Positions 40,180 to 48,679 of a DNA stretch of 64,000 nucleotides are shown here, piece by piece (the first letter of the stretch is position 1; every line of letters begins with the position of its first letter). The position numbers were made by a program, and so were the translations under genes. The notes beneath the pieces are model-generated. The model was not told the origin of the DNA. It did not search any database and saw only the letters and a program-made list of their open reading frames with translations. The DNA lies in the NCBI RefSeq assembly GCF_018476525.1, contig NZ_JAHCST010000018.1:62001-126000 (forward strand), in the 5' to 3' direction. This DNA comes from Acrocarpospora catenulata (lineage in GTDB: Bacteria > Actinomycetota > Actinomycetes > Streptosporangiales > Streptosporangiaceae).

Positions 40180-40199
40180 GAGATGACGAATGTCATCTC
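40180..40199. promoter_or_regulatory. Perfect 20-bp inverted repeat operator candidate
   Basis: GAGATGAC (40180-40187), spacer GAAT, GTCATCTC (40192-40199). It lies between the divergent adenosyltransferase and ABC transporter genes, just upstream of a TACGCT -10 for the former. The TGAC-N4-GTCA core is typical of dimeric repressor sites. The binding protein is unknown. Confidence 0.6.
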
Positions 40200-40265
40200 G
40201 GTGGCGGGTGAAAGCCACGCCAACCCTCTGATAACGACGTCTACCGTGCCTCGACCCGGCCCAGC

Positions 40266-41156
40266 ATGATCAGTGACATGTTGGACATCAGGGAACTGCG
40301 CAAGACGTTCGGGGCGGGCAAGGTCGCCCTCGACGGGGTGAGCTTCGCCGTACGGCCAGGGGAGATGTTCGGCTTCGTCGGGGCCAACGGGGCGGGGAAG
40401 ACCACCACGATGCGGATCGTGATGGGCGTGCTCGGCGCCGACTCCGGCGAGGTGACCTGGCAGGGCCGCAGCCTCGGGTTCGCGGAGCGGCGGGGGTTCG
40501 GCTACATGCCGGAGGAACGCGGCCTGTACCAGAAGATGAAGGTCGGCGAGCAGGTCGACTACTTCGGCCGGTTGCACGGGCTGAGCCCGGCCGCCGCGGC
40601 CAAGGCGGTGGACGAGCTGCTGGTGCGGCTCGGCCTGACCGAGCGGCGCGGGGACGCCGTGGAGGCGCTCTCGCTGGGCAACCAGCAGCGGGTGCAGCTG
40701 GCGGTGGCGCTGGTGCACGACCCGGAGGTGCTGGTGCTGGACGAGCCGTTCTCCGGTCTGGACCCGCTGGCGGTGGACGCGCTGGCCGAGGTGCTGCAGG
40801 AGCGGGCCAGGGGCGGGGTGCCGGTGATCTTCTCCAGCCACCAGCTGGAGCTGGTGGAGCGGCTCTGCGACTCGATCGGCATCATCTCGGCCGGGCGCAT
40901 GGTGGCCAGCGGCACGGTGGACGAGCTGCGCGCGGCCGAGGGGGAGCGGCTCCGGGTGGTGGTCAGGGAGGCCAAGCCGGGCTGGGCGGACGGCCTGCCC
41001 GGGGAGCTGACCGTGGCGGGCGACCGGGAGATCCTGGTCGTGCGCGGCGGTGACGACCAGGCCATCCTGCGCGCGGCGCTGGAGGCCGGGCGGGTCGAGC
41101 ACTTCGGGGCCGAGCGGCCCAGCATCACCGAGATCTTCAAGGAGGCCGTGTCATGA
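40266..41156 (+). CDS. ABC exporter ATP-binding protein (NatA-like)
   Basis: 296 aa; ATG at 40266, with a second ATG at 40278 directly before the conserved LDIRELRKTFG. Walker A GANGAGKTT near residue 43, signature LSLGNQQRV (Asn replaces the usual second Gly) near 138, Walker B VLVLDEPFSGLDPLA, switch His in FSSHQLELVERL. The C-terminal 80 residues match the regulatory tail of NatA/DrrA-type exporters. Coupled to the permease by an ATGA overlap and followed by a two-component pair, so it is probably a stress- or drug-responsive exporter. Substrate unknown. Confidence 0.9.
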   Translation: MISDMLDIRELRKTFGAGKVALDGVSFAVRPGEMFGFVGANGAGKTTTMRIVMGVLGADSGEVTWQGRSLGFAERRGFGYMPEERGLYQKMKVGEQVDYFGRLHGLSPAAAAKAVDELLVRLGLTERRGDAVEALSLGNQQRVQLAVALVHDPEVLVLDEPFSGLDPLAVDALAEVLQERARGGVPVIFSSHQLELVERLCDSIGIISAGRMVASGTVDELRAAEGERLRVVVREAKPGWADGLPGELTVAGDREILVVRGGDDQAILRAALEAGRVEHFGAERPSITEIFKEAVS

Positions 41157-42274
41157 TGTCGCATCTGCTGCTGGTGGCCGGGCGGGAGGTCCGGGCCCAG
41201 GTGCGGACCAGGGCGTTCGTGATCGGGCTGGTCATCTCGGTGCTGGTGGTGGGCGGGATCGCGTTCGCGCCGAGGTTTCTGGGCGGGCCGGACTCGTACA
41301 CGCTGGGCCGGGTGCAGGTCCAGGAGCTGCCGCTGAAGGCGCTCGCCCCGCCGGACGCGGAGATAACCTGGCGGGCCTACGACGACGAGGCGGCGGCCCG
41401 GGCGGCGATGCTGGACGGGGAGCTGGACGCGGTGCTGGTGCCCGGGAACCGGGTGCTCACCGACGGGGAGATCGACGACGAGTTGGGCCTGTTGCTGCAG
41501 AGCGCCAACCGGGAGGCGCAGATCGGCGCCTCCGGGGTGACCATCACCCCGCTCACCATGGAGTCCGTCGGCGCCGACACCCGCTACCAGGGCGCCAGGC
41601 GGGGCATCGCCACGGTGGTGGTGCTGGTGCTGTTCCTCATGATCTTCAGCTCGGTGATGATGGTCGCGATGGGCGTGGTGGAGGAGAAGGGCAGCCGGAT
41701 CGTGGAGATCCTGCTCTCCTCGATCCGCCCCTGGCAACTGCTCGGCGGCAAGATCCTCGGGCTGGGCGCGGTGGGTCTGATCAACATGGTGGCGATCGTG
41801 GCCGCCGGTCTGACCGGGGCGCTGCTCTCCGGGGTGATCGCGGACTTCCCGCCGGGCACGACCGGCATAGTGCTCGGCGTGGTGGCCTGGTTCATCCTCG
41901 GGTACGCCTTCTTCGCCGCCTTCGCCGGGGCGCTGGCCTCGCTGGTGTCCCGGCAGGAGGAGGTGGGCAACGTGCTCCAGCCGATGACCCTGCTGGTGAT
42001 GCTCAGCTACGGCGTCGCCTTCTACGACTCCGTCCAGCCCGGCAGTACGGTGGCCCGGGTGCTGTCGCTGGTCCCGCCGTTCTCCTCGATGGTCATGCCG
42101 GTCCGCACGGCCGCCGCCGAAGTGCCGCTCTGGGAGGTCGCGCTGTCCGCCGGGCTGATGCTGGCGGCCGTGGCCGGCGTGCTGGCGGTCGGCGCGAAGG
42201 TGTACGAGCGGGCCGTGCTCCGTACCGGCGCCCGGGTCCGGCTGGCCGAGGTCCTGCGCGGAAACAAGCCGTAA
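41153..42274 (+). CDS. ABC exporter permease (NatB-like)
   Basis: 373 aa. An N-terminal helix (AFVIGLVISVLVVGGIAF), a large outer domain of about 150 residues, then five helices in the C-terminal half (VVVLVLFLMIFSSVMMVAMGV, the signature EEKGSRIVEILLSSIRPWQLLGG, and more). The topology and the EEKxxRxxEILLSS motif match the ABC-2 NatB/YhaP family. It overlaps the ATPase gene by four bases and lies ten bases before the histidine kinase. Confidence 0.9.
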   Translation: MMSHLLLVAGREVRAQVRTRAFVIGLVISVLVVGGIAFAPRFLGGPDSYTLGRVQVQELPLKALAPPDAEITWRAYDDEAAARAAMLDGELDAVLVPGNRVLTDGEIDDELGLLLQSANREAQIGASGVTITPLTMESVGADTRYQGARRGIATVVVLVLFLMIFSSVMMVAMGVVEEKGSRIVEILLSSIRPWQLLGGKILGLGAVGLINMVAIVAAGLTGALLSGVIADFPPGTTGIVLGVVAWFILGYAFFAAFAGALASLVSRQEEVGNVLQPMTLLVMLSYGVAFYDSVQPGSTVARVLSLVPPFSSMVMPVRTAAAEVPLWEVALSAGLMLAAVAGVLAVGAKVYERAVLRTGARVRLAEVLRGNKP

Positions 42275-42284
42275 AGTACGTTGA

Positions 42285-43478
42285 ATGGGCGATAAGGCGA
42301 TCGCGCGGGCGCGGCGGCTGGTCCGCCTGACACTGAACATGACCCTCGGCATCACCTGGTTCTTCGTCCTCATGGTCATCGCGGGTCAGCTCAGCCGGGG
42401 CCAGACGACCGGCCTCTCGACGCTGCCGGGGCTGGTCGGCCTGGTCGTCTTCAGCTGGCTCTTCGTGCGCATCACCGGGGCCATCCTGGAGCGGCGGTAC
42501 CCGAGGCGTGAGGTGGTGGCCGCAGGGGCGGTCTCGGTCGCGGTGGCCGTGCTGGGCGGGGGCGCGCCCACCGGGTGGGGGTTCGTACCGATGGCCTGGC
42601 TCTCGGTGGTCGCCATCGGGGTCCGCCGCCGGACGGCGGTGCTGCTCGGGCTGGGCACGTCCGCGGTCACCGCGCCGATCATGGTGTTCGCCGCGCTCGC
42701 CGGGCAGGATCCGTCGTTCAACCTGGAGGACGCCCCGTCGAGGGCCGGGCTGGTCGCCGGTGTGCTCTTCTACAACCTGCTCCTGGCTGGGCTCTGGCCC
42801 TGGGCCAACCGGCTCTGGGTGTGGGTCTGGCGGGTGGCCGAGGAGGCCCACGAGGGCCGGGAGGCGCAGGCCCGGCTGGCGGTGGCCGAGGAGCGGCTCA
42901 GGTTCGCCCGCGACCTGCACGACCTGGTCGGCCACCAGCTTTCCGCGATCGCGGTCAAGAGCGAGCTGGCGGTCCGGCTGGCCGGGGAGCCGGGCCCGGC
43001 GGCCGAGACCGAGATGGCCGAGGTGCGCACTCTCGCCCGCAAGGCGCTGCGCGAACTGCGGGAGGCCGTGCGAGGGTACCGGGAGCTGGATCTGGTGGCC
43101 GAGCTGGGCAGCGTGCGAGGGGTGCTGGAGGCGGCCGGGGTGGAGTGCCGGTTGCGGTTGCCGTACCGGGACATACCGGAGAAAGTGGCACCGGTGTTCG
43201 CCTGGGTGCTCCGCGAGGCCGCCACCAACGTGCTACGGCACAGCTCCGCCTCGCACTGTGAGATCACGATGCGGTTCACCGACGAGGAGGCCGTGCTGGA
43301 GGTGCGAAACGACGGGGTCACCCCACGGCCGGTGGAGGACCTGGGCAGCGGCCTGGCCGGGCTGTCGGAGCGGCTGGCCGCAGTGGGCGGCACGCTGACC
43401 GCCAGGCCCACCGGCTCCGGAGAGTTCACGCTGCGGGCGGTGGCACCCGTCAAGCACCCCGTGGCGGTGTCCGCGTGA
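42285..43478 (+). CDS. DesK/NarL-type sensor histidine kinase
   Basis: 397 aa. Four to five membrane helices in residues 15-165 with no outer domain, a pattern of intramembrane-sensing kinases. HisKA_3 has its phospho-His in RFARDLHDLVGHQLSAIAVK (near residue 212). The ATPase domain has the N box EAATNVLRHSSAS and SGLAGLSERL. It lies ten bases after the permease and is coupled to the response regulator by GTGA. Such kinases often sense flux through or damage at the neighbouring exporter; inference. Confidence 0.9.
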   Translation: MGDKAIARARRLVRLTLNMTLGITWFFVLMVIAGQLSRGQTTGLSTLPGLVGLVVFSWLFVRITGAILERRYPRREVVAAGAVSVAVAVLGGGAPTGWGFVPMAWLSVVAIGVRRRTAVLLGLGTSAVTAPIMVFAALAGQDPSFNLEDAPSRAGLVAGVLFYNLLLAGLWPWANRLWVWVWRVAEEAHEGREAQARLAVAEERLRFARDLHDLVGHQLSAIAVKSELAVRLAGEPGPAAETEMAEVRTLARKALRELREAVRGYRELDLVAELGSVRGVLEAAGVECRLRLPYRDIPEKVAPVFAWVLREAATNVLRHSSASHCEITMRFTDEEAVLEVRNDGVTPRPVEDLGSGLAGLSERLAAVGGTLTARPTGSGEFTLRAVAPVKHPVAVSA

Positions 43479-44068
43479 TCCGTGTCCTGCTGGCCGACGA
43501 CGAGCAGCTCATCCGCCAGGCCATCGCCACCCTGCTCGGCCTGGAGGCGGACATCGCGGTGGTCGCCCAGGTCGGCCGGGGCGACCAGGTCGCCGCCGCG
43601 GTCGCCGAGCACCGCCCGGACGTGGTGGTCCTGGACGTGGAGATGCCCGGCATGGACGGCCTCACCGTGGCCGAGAGCCTGCCGGGCCAGGCCATGCTCA
43701 TCCTCACCAGCTTCGGCCGCCCCGGCTACCTGCGCCGCGCCCTGGCCGCCGGGGTGCGCGGCTTCATCCCCAAGGACGCCTCCGCCGACGAGCTGGCCGG
43801 CGCCATCAGGAAGGTCCACGCGGGCGGCCGCTACCTGGACCCCGAGATGGCGGCCTCCGCCATGATGGCAGGAGAGAGCCCGCTGACCGACCGCGAGCGT
43901 GATGCGCTCGCGCTGGCCGCCCGCGGCGCCTCGGTGACCGAGATCGCCGGCGCGCTCCACCTCTCCGAGGGCACGGTGCGGAACTACCTGTCCAGCGCCA
44001 TCACCAAGCTCGGCGCAGGCAACCGCATCGCCGCCATCCGCACCGCCCAGGACATGGGCTGGATCTGA
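43475..44068 (+). CDS. LuxR/NarL-family response regulator
   Basis: 197 aa from GTG 43475, overlapping the kinase stop. Receiver: VLLADDEQLI, phospho-Asp in VVVLDVEMPGMDG (near residue 53), Lys in FIPKDAS. LuxR helix-turn-helix: LTDRERDALALAARGASVTEIA and LSEGTVRNYLSSAITKLGA. It ends a four-gene operon with an ABC exporter and its cognate kinase. The DesR-like receiver with an unusually short linker is complete. Confidence 0.91.
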   Translation: MIRVLLADDEQLIRQAIATLLGLEADIAVVAQVGRGDQVAAAVAEHRPDVVVLDVEMPGMDGLTVAESLPGQAMLILTSFGRPGYLRRALAAGVRGFIPKDASADELAGAIRKVHAGGRYLDPEMAASAMMAGESPLTDRERDALALAARGASVTEIAGALHLSEGTVRNYLSSAITKLGAGNRIAAIRTAQDMGWI

Positions 44069-44161
44069 TCCGGCGACGCGCCACGCGGGCCGAGATCTGA
44101 TCATCTCAGTCGCAGATGTGACATTGTGTGATTACGGAGCGTCACCAGCGATCCGCCTGAA

Positions 44162-44212
44162 GGGACGGCTGCCGTAAGGCAGCGGCGCGCTTCTCGCGCG
44201 CGTCGCCGTCCC
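44162..44212. other. Structured intergenic element (three-way junction)
   Basis: An 8-bp closing stem GGGACGGC (44162-44169) with GCCGTCCC (44205-44212) encloses a TGCC-GTAA-GGCA hairpin with a GNRA loop (44170-44181) and a GCGCGC/GCGCGC hairpin (44185-44201). It lies between the convergent regulator and lipoprotein genes. It may be a terminator or structured RNA; there is no T tract. Confidence 0.4.
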
Positions 44213-44264
44213 CCGCCCTGCGAGCCCGGGCCCAGGTCCTGGCTTTGTTTCTATATATCCGCCG

Positions 44265-44301
44265 CTGGCCCGCCTCAGGAGGAGTTCCGGAGGCGGGCCA
44301 G
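44265..44301. terminator. Hairpin overlapping the 3' end of the NodB-like gene
   Basis: A 12-bp stem CTGGCCCGCCTC (44265-44276) with 44290-44301. It includes the stop codon of the minus-strand lipoprotein gene. No T tract follows on either strand, so termination is uncertain. Confidence 0.35.
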
Positions 44302-45273
44302 GGTCTTCCGCTCCTGGGCCTCCAGCCAGTCGGTGAGTTCGGTGAAGGAGACGCAGCGCACCTGGGGCTTGGGGCAGACCCGGGTCATCAGGTCGATGAG
44401 GGCCTTCATGTAGCTGCCGCCGTGCCAGTTCTCGAAGCGGTGGGCGATGAAGACGGGCGCGCGGTCGCCGGTCAGCCGGGCGTTGACGGCCGAGACGTAG
44501 GTCTGGGTGGTCTGCCGCCGCCAGGCGGGCCACTTGCCGGCAGCGGCAGGACGGGCATGGCTGTGCGCGGTATAGAGAGCCTGGTCGGAGGCGAGCACGC
44601 GGCGGCGGGTGCCGTGCAGGGGCAGGGTGGGCAGCGGGAACTCCCAGAGCCCCGCGTTCCTGCGCGGCCAGCGCGGGGCGCCGGTGGCGCTGGCGTCGTA
44701 CCGCCAGCCGTGGGCGCGGTAGGCCGCGTCGCGGGAGGGGCGGTGCACGTCACGGCAGGGGGTGCGCCCGCCGCGGATGGCGGTGCGCACGTCGAAGGGC
44801 AGCTTCTCGCCGTTCTCGATGAGCGCGTAGAACTGGTCGATGCGCCGGTTCCACTCGCGGGTGCGCCAGGCGCCCATGCCCCGCCGGCCGCAGACGTGGC
44901 CGTTGAAGTACGTGCCGAGCTCGTGGCCGTGCCGCCAGGCGGTGGCCAGCCGCTCGCTCTGCCGCCGGTGGAGCGGCACGCCGGACAGGAAGAAGGTGAG
45001 CTTGGCGTGGGCCCGCCCGGCGGCCTTGAGCAGGGTGGCGAACCAGCCGTGGTCGTCGCCTCCGGCGCCGTCCAAGGAGATCACCACGAACTGCGGTGGG
45101 CGCTCGCCCGGCGCCAGCCGCTGGACGTCCTGGTAGACCGGACTGTGGACAGGATGATGAACAGGACTGTGCCGCACCGGGTGCGGCTGGGCCTGGCGGG
45201 GCCGCTCGCCGTCGGCCGCGCATGCCGACATGGTCACGGCGCAGAGCCCGACAGCGGTTACTCTCCGTAGCAC
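44275..45273 (-). CDS. NodB-like lipoprotein with altered metal site
   Basis: 332 aa from 45273. The N-terminus has a lipoprotein signal with lipobox-like TMSACA (Cys18), so it is probably membrane-anchored outside. A His/Pro repeat follows (HSPVHHPVHSPVY). The fold is NodB-like: VISLDGAGGDDHG replaces the usual TFDDG, and GHELGTYFNGHVCG stands where relatives have GTHFNGHFCG, so one metal His appears to be Tyr. The C-terminus has FIAHRFENWHGGSYMKAL. Catalysis is therefore doubtful; it may bind glycan. It faces the response regulator and lies next to the TetR gene in the same direction. Confidence 0.72.
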   Translation of the reverse strand: MLRRVTAVGLCAVTMSACAADGERPRQAQPHPVRHSPVHHPVHSPVYQDVQRLAPGERPPQFVVISLDGAGGDDHGWFATLLKAAGRAHAKLTFFLSGVPLHRRQSERLATAWRHGHELGTYFNGHVCGRRGMGAWRTREWNRRIDQFYALIENGEKLPFDVRTAIRGGRTPCRDVHRPSRDAAYRAHGWRYDASATGAPRWPRRNAGLWEFPLPTLPLHGTRRRVLASDQALYTAHSHARPAAAGKWPAWRRQTTQTYVSAVNARLTGDRAPVFIAHRFENWHGGSYMKALIDLMTRVCPKPQVRCVSFTELTDWLEAQERKTLARLRNSS

Positions 45274-45292
45274 TCTGCCATGAAATCACAGC

Positions 45293-45907
45293 TCAGAGCT
45301 GGAATGATCGCCGGAAGACGTGGACCGAGGTCTTTATGATCACCTCGATCGAGGGCGGGTTGTCGGAGACCACCCACTCGATCAGCAGTTCGGTGATCGC
45401 GCCGATCAGGGCCAGCGCCAGCAGGTGCAGCTCGTTCGGTATGCGCTCCGGCAGCTCGTTCACCGTGCCCTCGATGACGTGGGTGAACCCGGCCACCGCG
45501 CGCTGCCGCGCGTTGCTCAGCACGTCCCCCGCCCGGCGCACCTCCAGGTGCATGATCCGGGCCCGCCGCTCGTCCTGGGTGACGAACCTGACATATTCCG
45601 TTATTCCCGCCACAATCCGCGCATCCAGCGACCGGGGCGCCTGGTCGATCGCCTTGGCCACCACCTGCAGGGTCTCCTCGACGCACCGGTCGTAGACCGC
45701 GCGCATGAGTGCTTCCCTCCCCGAGAAGCACTCATAGAAGGCCCGGTTGGAAATGCGCGCCGTGGCGCAGAGCCGCTCGATCGTCGTGGCGTGGAATCCC
45801 GGATTCGCGAACAGCGTGTACGCGGCCAGGATCAGCCGTTCTCGACGGTCGGCCAGCCGTTCCTCAGCCGACATCCCCCGATAGTCCCGTCCCGCCAATA
45901 TTTTCAC
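45293..45907 (-). CDS. TetR-family transcriptional regulator
   Basis: Up to 204 aa. The N-terminal TetR helix-turn-helix is complete: LILAAYTLFANPGFHATTIERLCATARISNRAFYECF. The C-terminal ligand domain is helical. The start is uncertain: GTG 45907 has no room for a ribosome site, TTG 45898 is preceded by GAGGTG at good distance, and ATG 45874 (MSAEERLADRRERL) would be the compact choice. It lies upstream of the NodB-like lipoprotein gene in the same direction, with 19 bases between, so it may regulate that gene. Target and ligand are unknown. Confidence 0.87.
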   Translation of the reverse strand: MKILAGRDYRGMSAEERLADRRERLILAAYTLFANPGFHATTIERLCATARISNRAFYECFSGREALMRAVYDRCVEETLQVVAKAIDQAPRSLDARIVAGITEYVRFVTQDERRARIMHLEVRRAGDVLSNARQRAVAGFTHVIEGTVNELPERIPNELHLLALALIGAITELLIEWVVSDNPPSIEVIIKTSVHVFRRSFQL

Positions 45908-46029
45908 CTCGCGCCGTCATGGCCCCCCCAGAAGCCACCATTATGGACGCAAGATCTTTTTTCGGGAAGTATCGGGAAATCAAGGCTTTCGGTCACCATG
46001 CGAAAAGCCACATAAGTCTGACAAAGCAG

Positions 46030-46644
46030 TCAAGTCAGTAGGCCGCGGCTGAGCGCGGTGGTCACTGCGGCGGTCCGGTCGGACACGCCGAGCTTGCCGA
46101 ACACCCGGAGCAGGTGGGTCTTGACGGTGGTCTCGCTGATGTAGAGCTCGCGGCCGATCTCGGCGTTGGTCAGGCCCCGGGCCACCAGGGCGAGCACCTG
46201 GGTCTCGCGCGGCGAGAGCGTCTCGGCGACCGGCGCGCGCAGCCGGGTCACCAGCCGGGTGGCCACCGAGGGGGAGAGCACGGTCTCGCCCCGGGCGGCG
46301 GTGGCGATGGCCGCCAGCAGGTCCGCCCGGGAGGTGTCCTTGAGCAGGTACCCGGCCGCGCCCGCCTCGACCGCGCGCACGATGTCCTGGTCGCTCTCGT
46401 ACGTGGTGAGCACGATGATCCGGGTGGCCGGCAACTCGGCCAGGATGCGGGTGATCGCGCTGACCCCGTCGCCGCCCGGCATGCGCAGGTCCATCAGGAT
46501 CACCTCGGGCGTCAGCTCCCTGGCCCGGACCACCGCCTCGTCCCCGGACCCGGCCTCGCCGACCACCGTGACCTCGGCGTCGAGCATGCCGCGCAGGCCC
46601 TCCCTGACCACCGGGTGGTCGTCCACGATCATGACGCGCATCAT
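46030..46644 (-). CDS. LuxR/NarL-family response regulator
   Basis: 204 aa from ATG 46644, which overlaps the kinase stop (ATGA). Receiver: VMIVDDHPVVREGL, phospho-Asp in VILMDLRMPGGDG (near residue 53), Lys in YLLKDTS. LuxR DNA-binding: LSPRETQVLALVARGLTNAEIG and ISETTVKTHLLRVFGKLGV. It is the last gene of a coupled run of ATPase, permease, kinase and regulator, read leftward from 49506. Confidence 0.92.
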   Translation of the reverse strand: MMRVMIVDDHPVVREGLRGMLDAEVTVVGEAGSGDEAVVRARELTPEVILMDLRMPGGDGVSAITRILAELPATRIIVLTTYESDQDIVRAVEAGAAGYLLKDTSRADLLAAIATAARGETVLSPSVATRLVTRLRAPVAETLSPRETQVLALVARGLTNAEIGRELYISETTVKTHLLRVFGKLGVSDRTAAVTTALSRGLLT

Positions 46645-47840
46645 TCGGCTCTTCCTGGATGGGTGATCCGCAGCGTGGTGCCGGCCCCGGGCGCGCTGGT
46701 CACGGTGAGGGTGCCGCCCTGCTGCTCGATCCGGCCGCGCATGCCGCGCAGGCCGTACCCGGTGGCGGTGCCGGGGTCGAAGCCGCCGCCGTCGTCCTCG
46801 ATCACCATGGCCACCTCGCCGGGGGTGTAGTTGAGGGTGAGCCGGGCGGCCGAGGCGGCGGCGTGCCGCCGGACGTTGGCCAGGCCCTCCTGGGCGGTGC
46901 GCAGCAGCACCACCTCGGTGCTGGGCGGGAGCGGCCGGGAGACGCCTTCGATGCTGCAGGCCACGGTGAGGCCGGTCTCCTCGCAGAGCCGGACCGTCAG
47001 GCGGCGCAGCGCGTCGTCCAGCGTGGAGCCGTCCAGCTGCACCGGGCCGAGCGCCGCGACCAGCGCCCGCGCCTCGGCCAGGTTCTCCCGCGCGGTCTGT
47101 ACCGCCAGCTCCAGGTGGCGGGTGGGGTCCGGCTGCGCCTGGGCGGCCTGGATGAGCATGATGATGCTGGTGAAGCCCTGGGCCAGGGTGTCGTGGATCT
47201 CCCCGGCCAGCCGCTCCCGCTCGGCCAGCGCGCCGCTCTCCGCGGAGAGCCTGGCCACTTCGGCGCGGCTGGCCTCCAGCTCCGCGATGAGGTTGGCCCG
47301 CTCCTGGCTCTGGTGGATGATCCGGGCGATCCACGGCCCGAAGACGAGGGCGAAGGTGATCACGATGACCGTGGTCCCGGCGTGGTACAGCACGTCGAGC
47401 GGCTGCACGTCGCTCATGAAGCGGAACTGGGCCAGCGGGGCCAGGTTGAGCACCAGCACCGCGGTCACCGCCCGCCACCCGCTGAGCAGCATGAAGATCT
47501 GCGGGCAGAGCGTGAAGAGGCCGAAGGTGGCCGTGTTCACCAGCAGCGCGGCGGGCACGAAGGCCACCATGATCAGCACCACGTAGGCGTAGGCGCGGCG
47601 GCTGTTGCCGTCGTCCTCCATGATCGCCGGGCGGCCGAGGAGCAGGTACCCGGCCGCGCACAGCAGCATCAGCCCGACGGTGATCACCTTGGCCGTTACC
47701 GGGTGCTCGTCGTCGATGGCCACGAAGACGATGGAGACCGTCCAGCCCAGCGCGAACAGGGTCTCCCAGCCGCGGAAGGACTCCCAGGCGTTGCCCTCGG
47801 CGGCAACGCCCGGTTGTTCACGTCCCTCGATGGCGTTCAT
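46641..47840 (-). CDS. NarL-type sensor histidine kinase
   Basis: 399 aa from ATG 47840, overlapping the permease stop (ATGA). Five to six membrane helices in residues 25-175 (for example VITVGLMLLCAAGYLLLG), then a short coiled linker, the phospho-His in RERLAGEIHDTLAQGFTSII and the ATPase domain with AQEGLANVRRHAAAS and IEDDGGGFDP, GYGLRGMRGR. It belongs to the same coupled operon as the ABC exporter upstream. Signal unknown. Confidence 0.92.
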   Translation of the reverse strand: MNAIEGREQPGVAAEGNAWESFRGWETLFALGWTVSIVFVAIDDEHPVTAKVITVGLMLLCAAGYLLLGRPAIMEDDGNSRRAYAYVVLIMVAFVPAALLVNTATFGLFTLCPQIFMLLSGWRAVTAVLVLNLAPLAQFRFMSDVQPLDVLYHAGTTVIVITFALVFGPWIARIIHQSQERANLIAELEASRAEVARLSAESGALAERERLAGEIHDTLAQGFTSIIMLIQAAQAQPDPTRHLELAVQTARENLAEARALVAALGPVQLDGSTLDDALRRLTVRLCEETGLTVACSIEGVSRPLPPSTEVVLLRTAQEGLANVRRHAAASAARLTLNYTPGEVAMVIEDDGGGFDPGTATGYGLRGMRGRIEQQGGTLTVTSAPGAGTTLRITHPGRAE

Positions 47841-48679
47841 CCGTCGCGGCGGCCCTTCCAGCGGAATGTGGTCAGGCACAGCACCAGACCTCCGACCACC
47901 CAGGCTGTCAGAACCAGGGCGACCTTGCCCAGCTCGTACGAACCGGTCAGCTCCAGAGCGGCGCCCGCGTCCCCGAGGAAGACCGAGCGCAGGCCCTGGC
48001 ACATCCACTTGAGCGGGAAGAACGAGGAGATGTTGATCAGCCAGTCGGGCAGCTCGGTGAACGGGATGAAGACGCCGGAGATGAACTGGAGCACCACGAA
48101 CGGCATGGTGATCACCGCTGGGGCGCTCTTGGCCGAGCGGGGCACGCTGCTCACCGCGATGCCGAGCAGGGCCGCCCCCGCCAGGCCCAGCGTCAGCACC
48201 CACGCCATGGTGAGCCAGCTGGACGCCTGGTCGGGGAGGTCCAGGTCGTACAGGAGCACCCCGATGGCCAGCAGCACGACCACCTCCAGGACGGCGACCA
48301 CCAGCGAGCTGAGCAGCTTCCCGATGAAGTACGCGCTGCGCGGCATAGGCGTGCCGGCCAGGCGCTTGAGCGTGCCGTCCTCCCGGTCCACCGAGATGCC
48401 GATGCCGAGGTGCTGGAAGGCCGCGCCCATCACCCCGGCGCCGATCAGCCCGGCCGTGTACAGCTGGGAGACGGTGATGCCGGTGCCTTCGAGCTCCCCG
48501 GCGAAGATCGAGCCGAACAGCACCAGCAGGATGATCGGGAACGAGAAGGTGAAGATCACGGCGTCCTTCTCACGGAAGAACATCCGGGTCTCCACCGCCG
48601 CCCTGGACAGGCCGAGGGCGAGCACGGAGGGCAGCGCGGGCGCCGCCAGCGGGGGAGTCACAGTGGTCTGGGTGGTCAT
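47837..48679 (-). CDS. ABC-2 type exporter permease (DrrB-like)
   Basis: 280 aa from ATG 48679. Six helices: FTFSFPIILLVLFGSIF first, then VVAVLEVVVLLAIGVLLY, MAWVLTLGLAGAALLGIAV, FVVLQFISGVFIPF and a C-terminal one. The REDGTLKRLAGTPMPRSAYFIGK segment is the coupling-helix signature of DrrB/NodJ-type permeases. It overlaps both its ATPase gene and the kinase gene by four bases. Confidence 0.9.
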   Translation of the reverse strand: MTTQTTVTPPLAAPALPSVLALGLSRAAVETRMFFREKDAVIFTFSFPIILLVLFGSIFAGELEGTGITVSQLYTAGLIGAGVMGAAFQHLGIGISVDREDGTLKRLAGTPMPRSAYFIGKLLSSLVVAVLEVVVLLAIGVLLYDLDLPDQASSWLTMAWVLTLGLAGAALLGIAVSSVPRSAKSAPAVITMPFVVLQFISGVFIPFTELPDWLINISSFFPLKWMCQGLRSVFLGDAGAALELTGSYELGKVALVLTAWVVGGLVLCLTTFRWKGRRDG

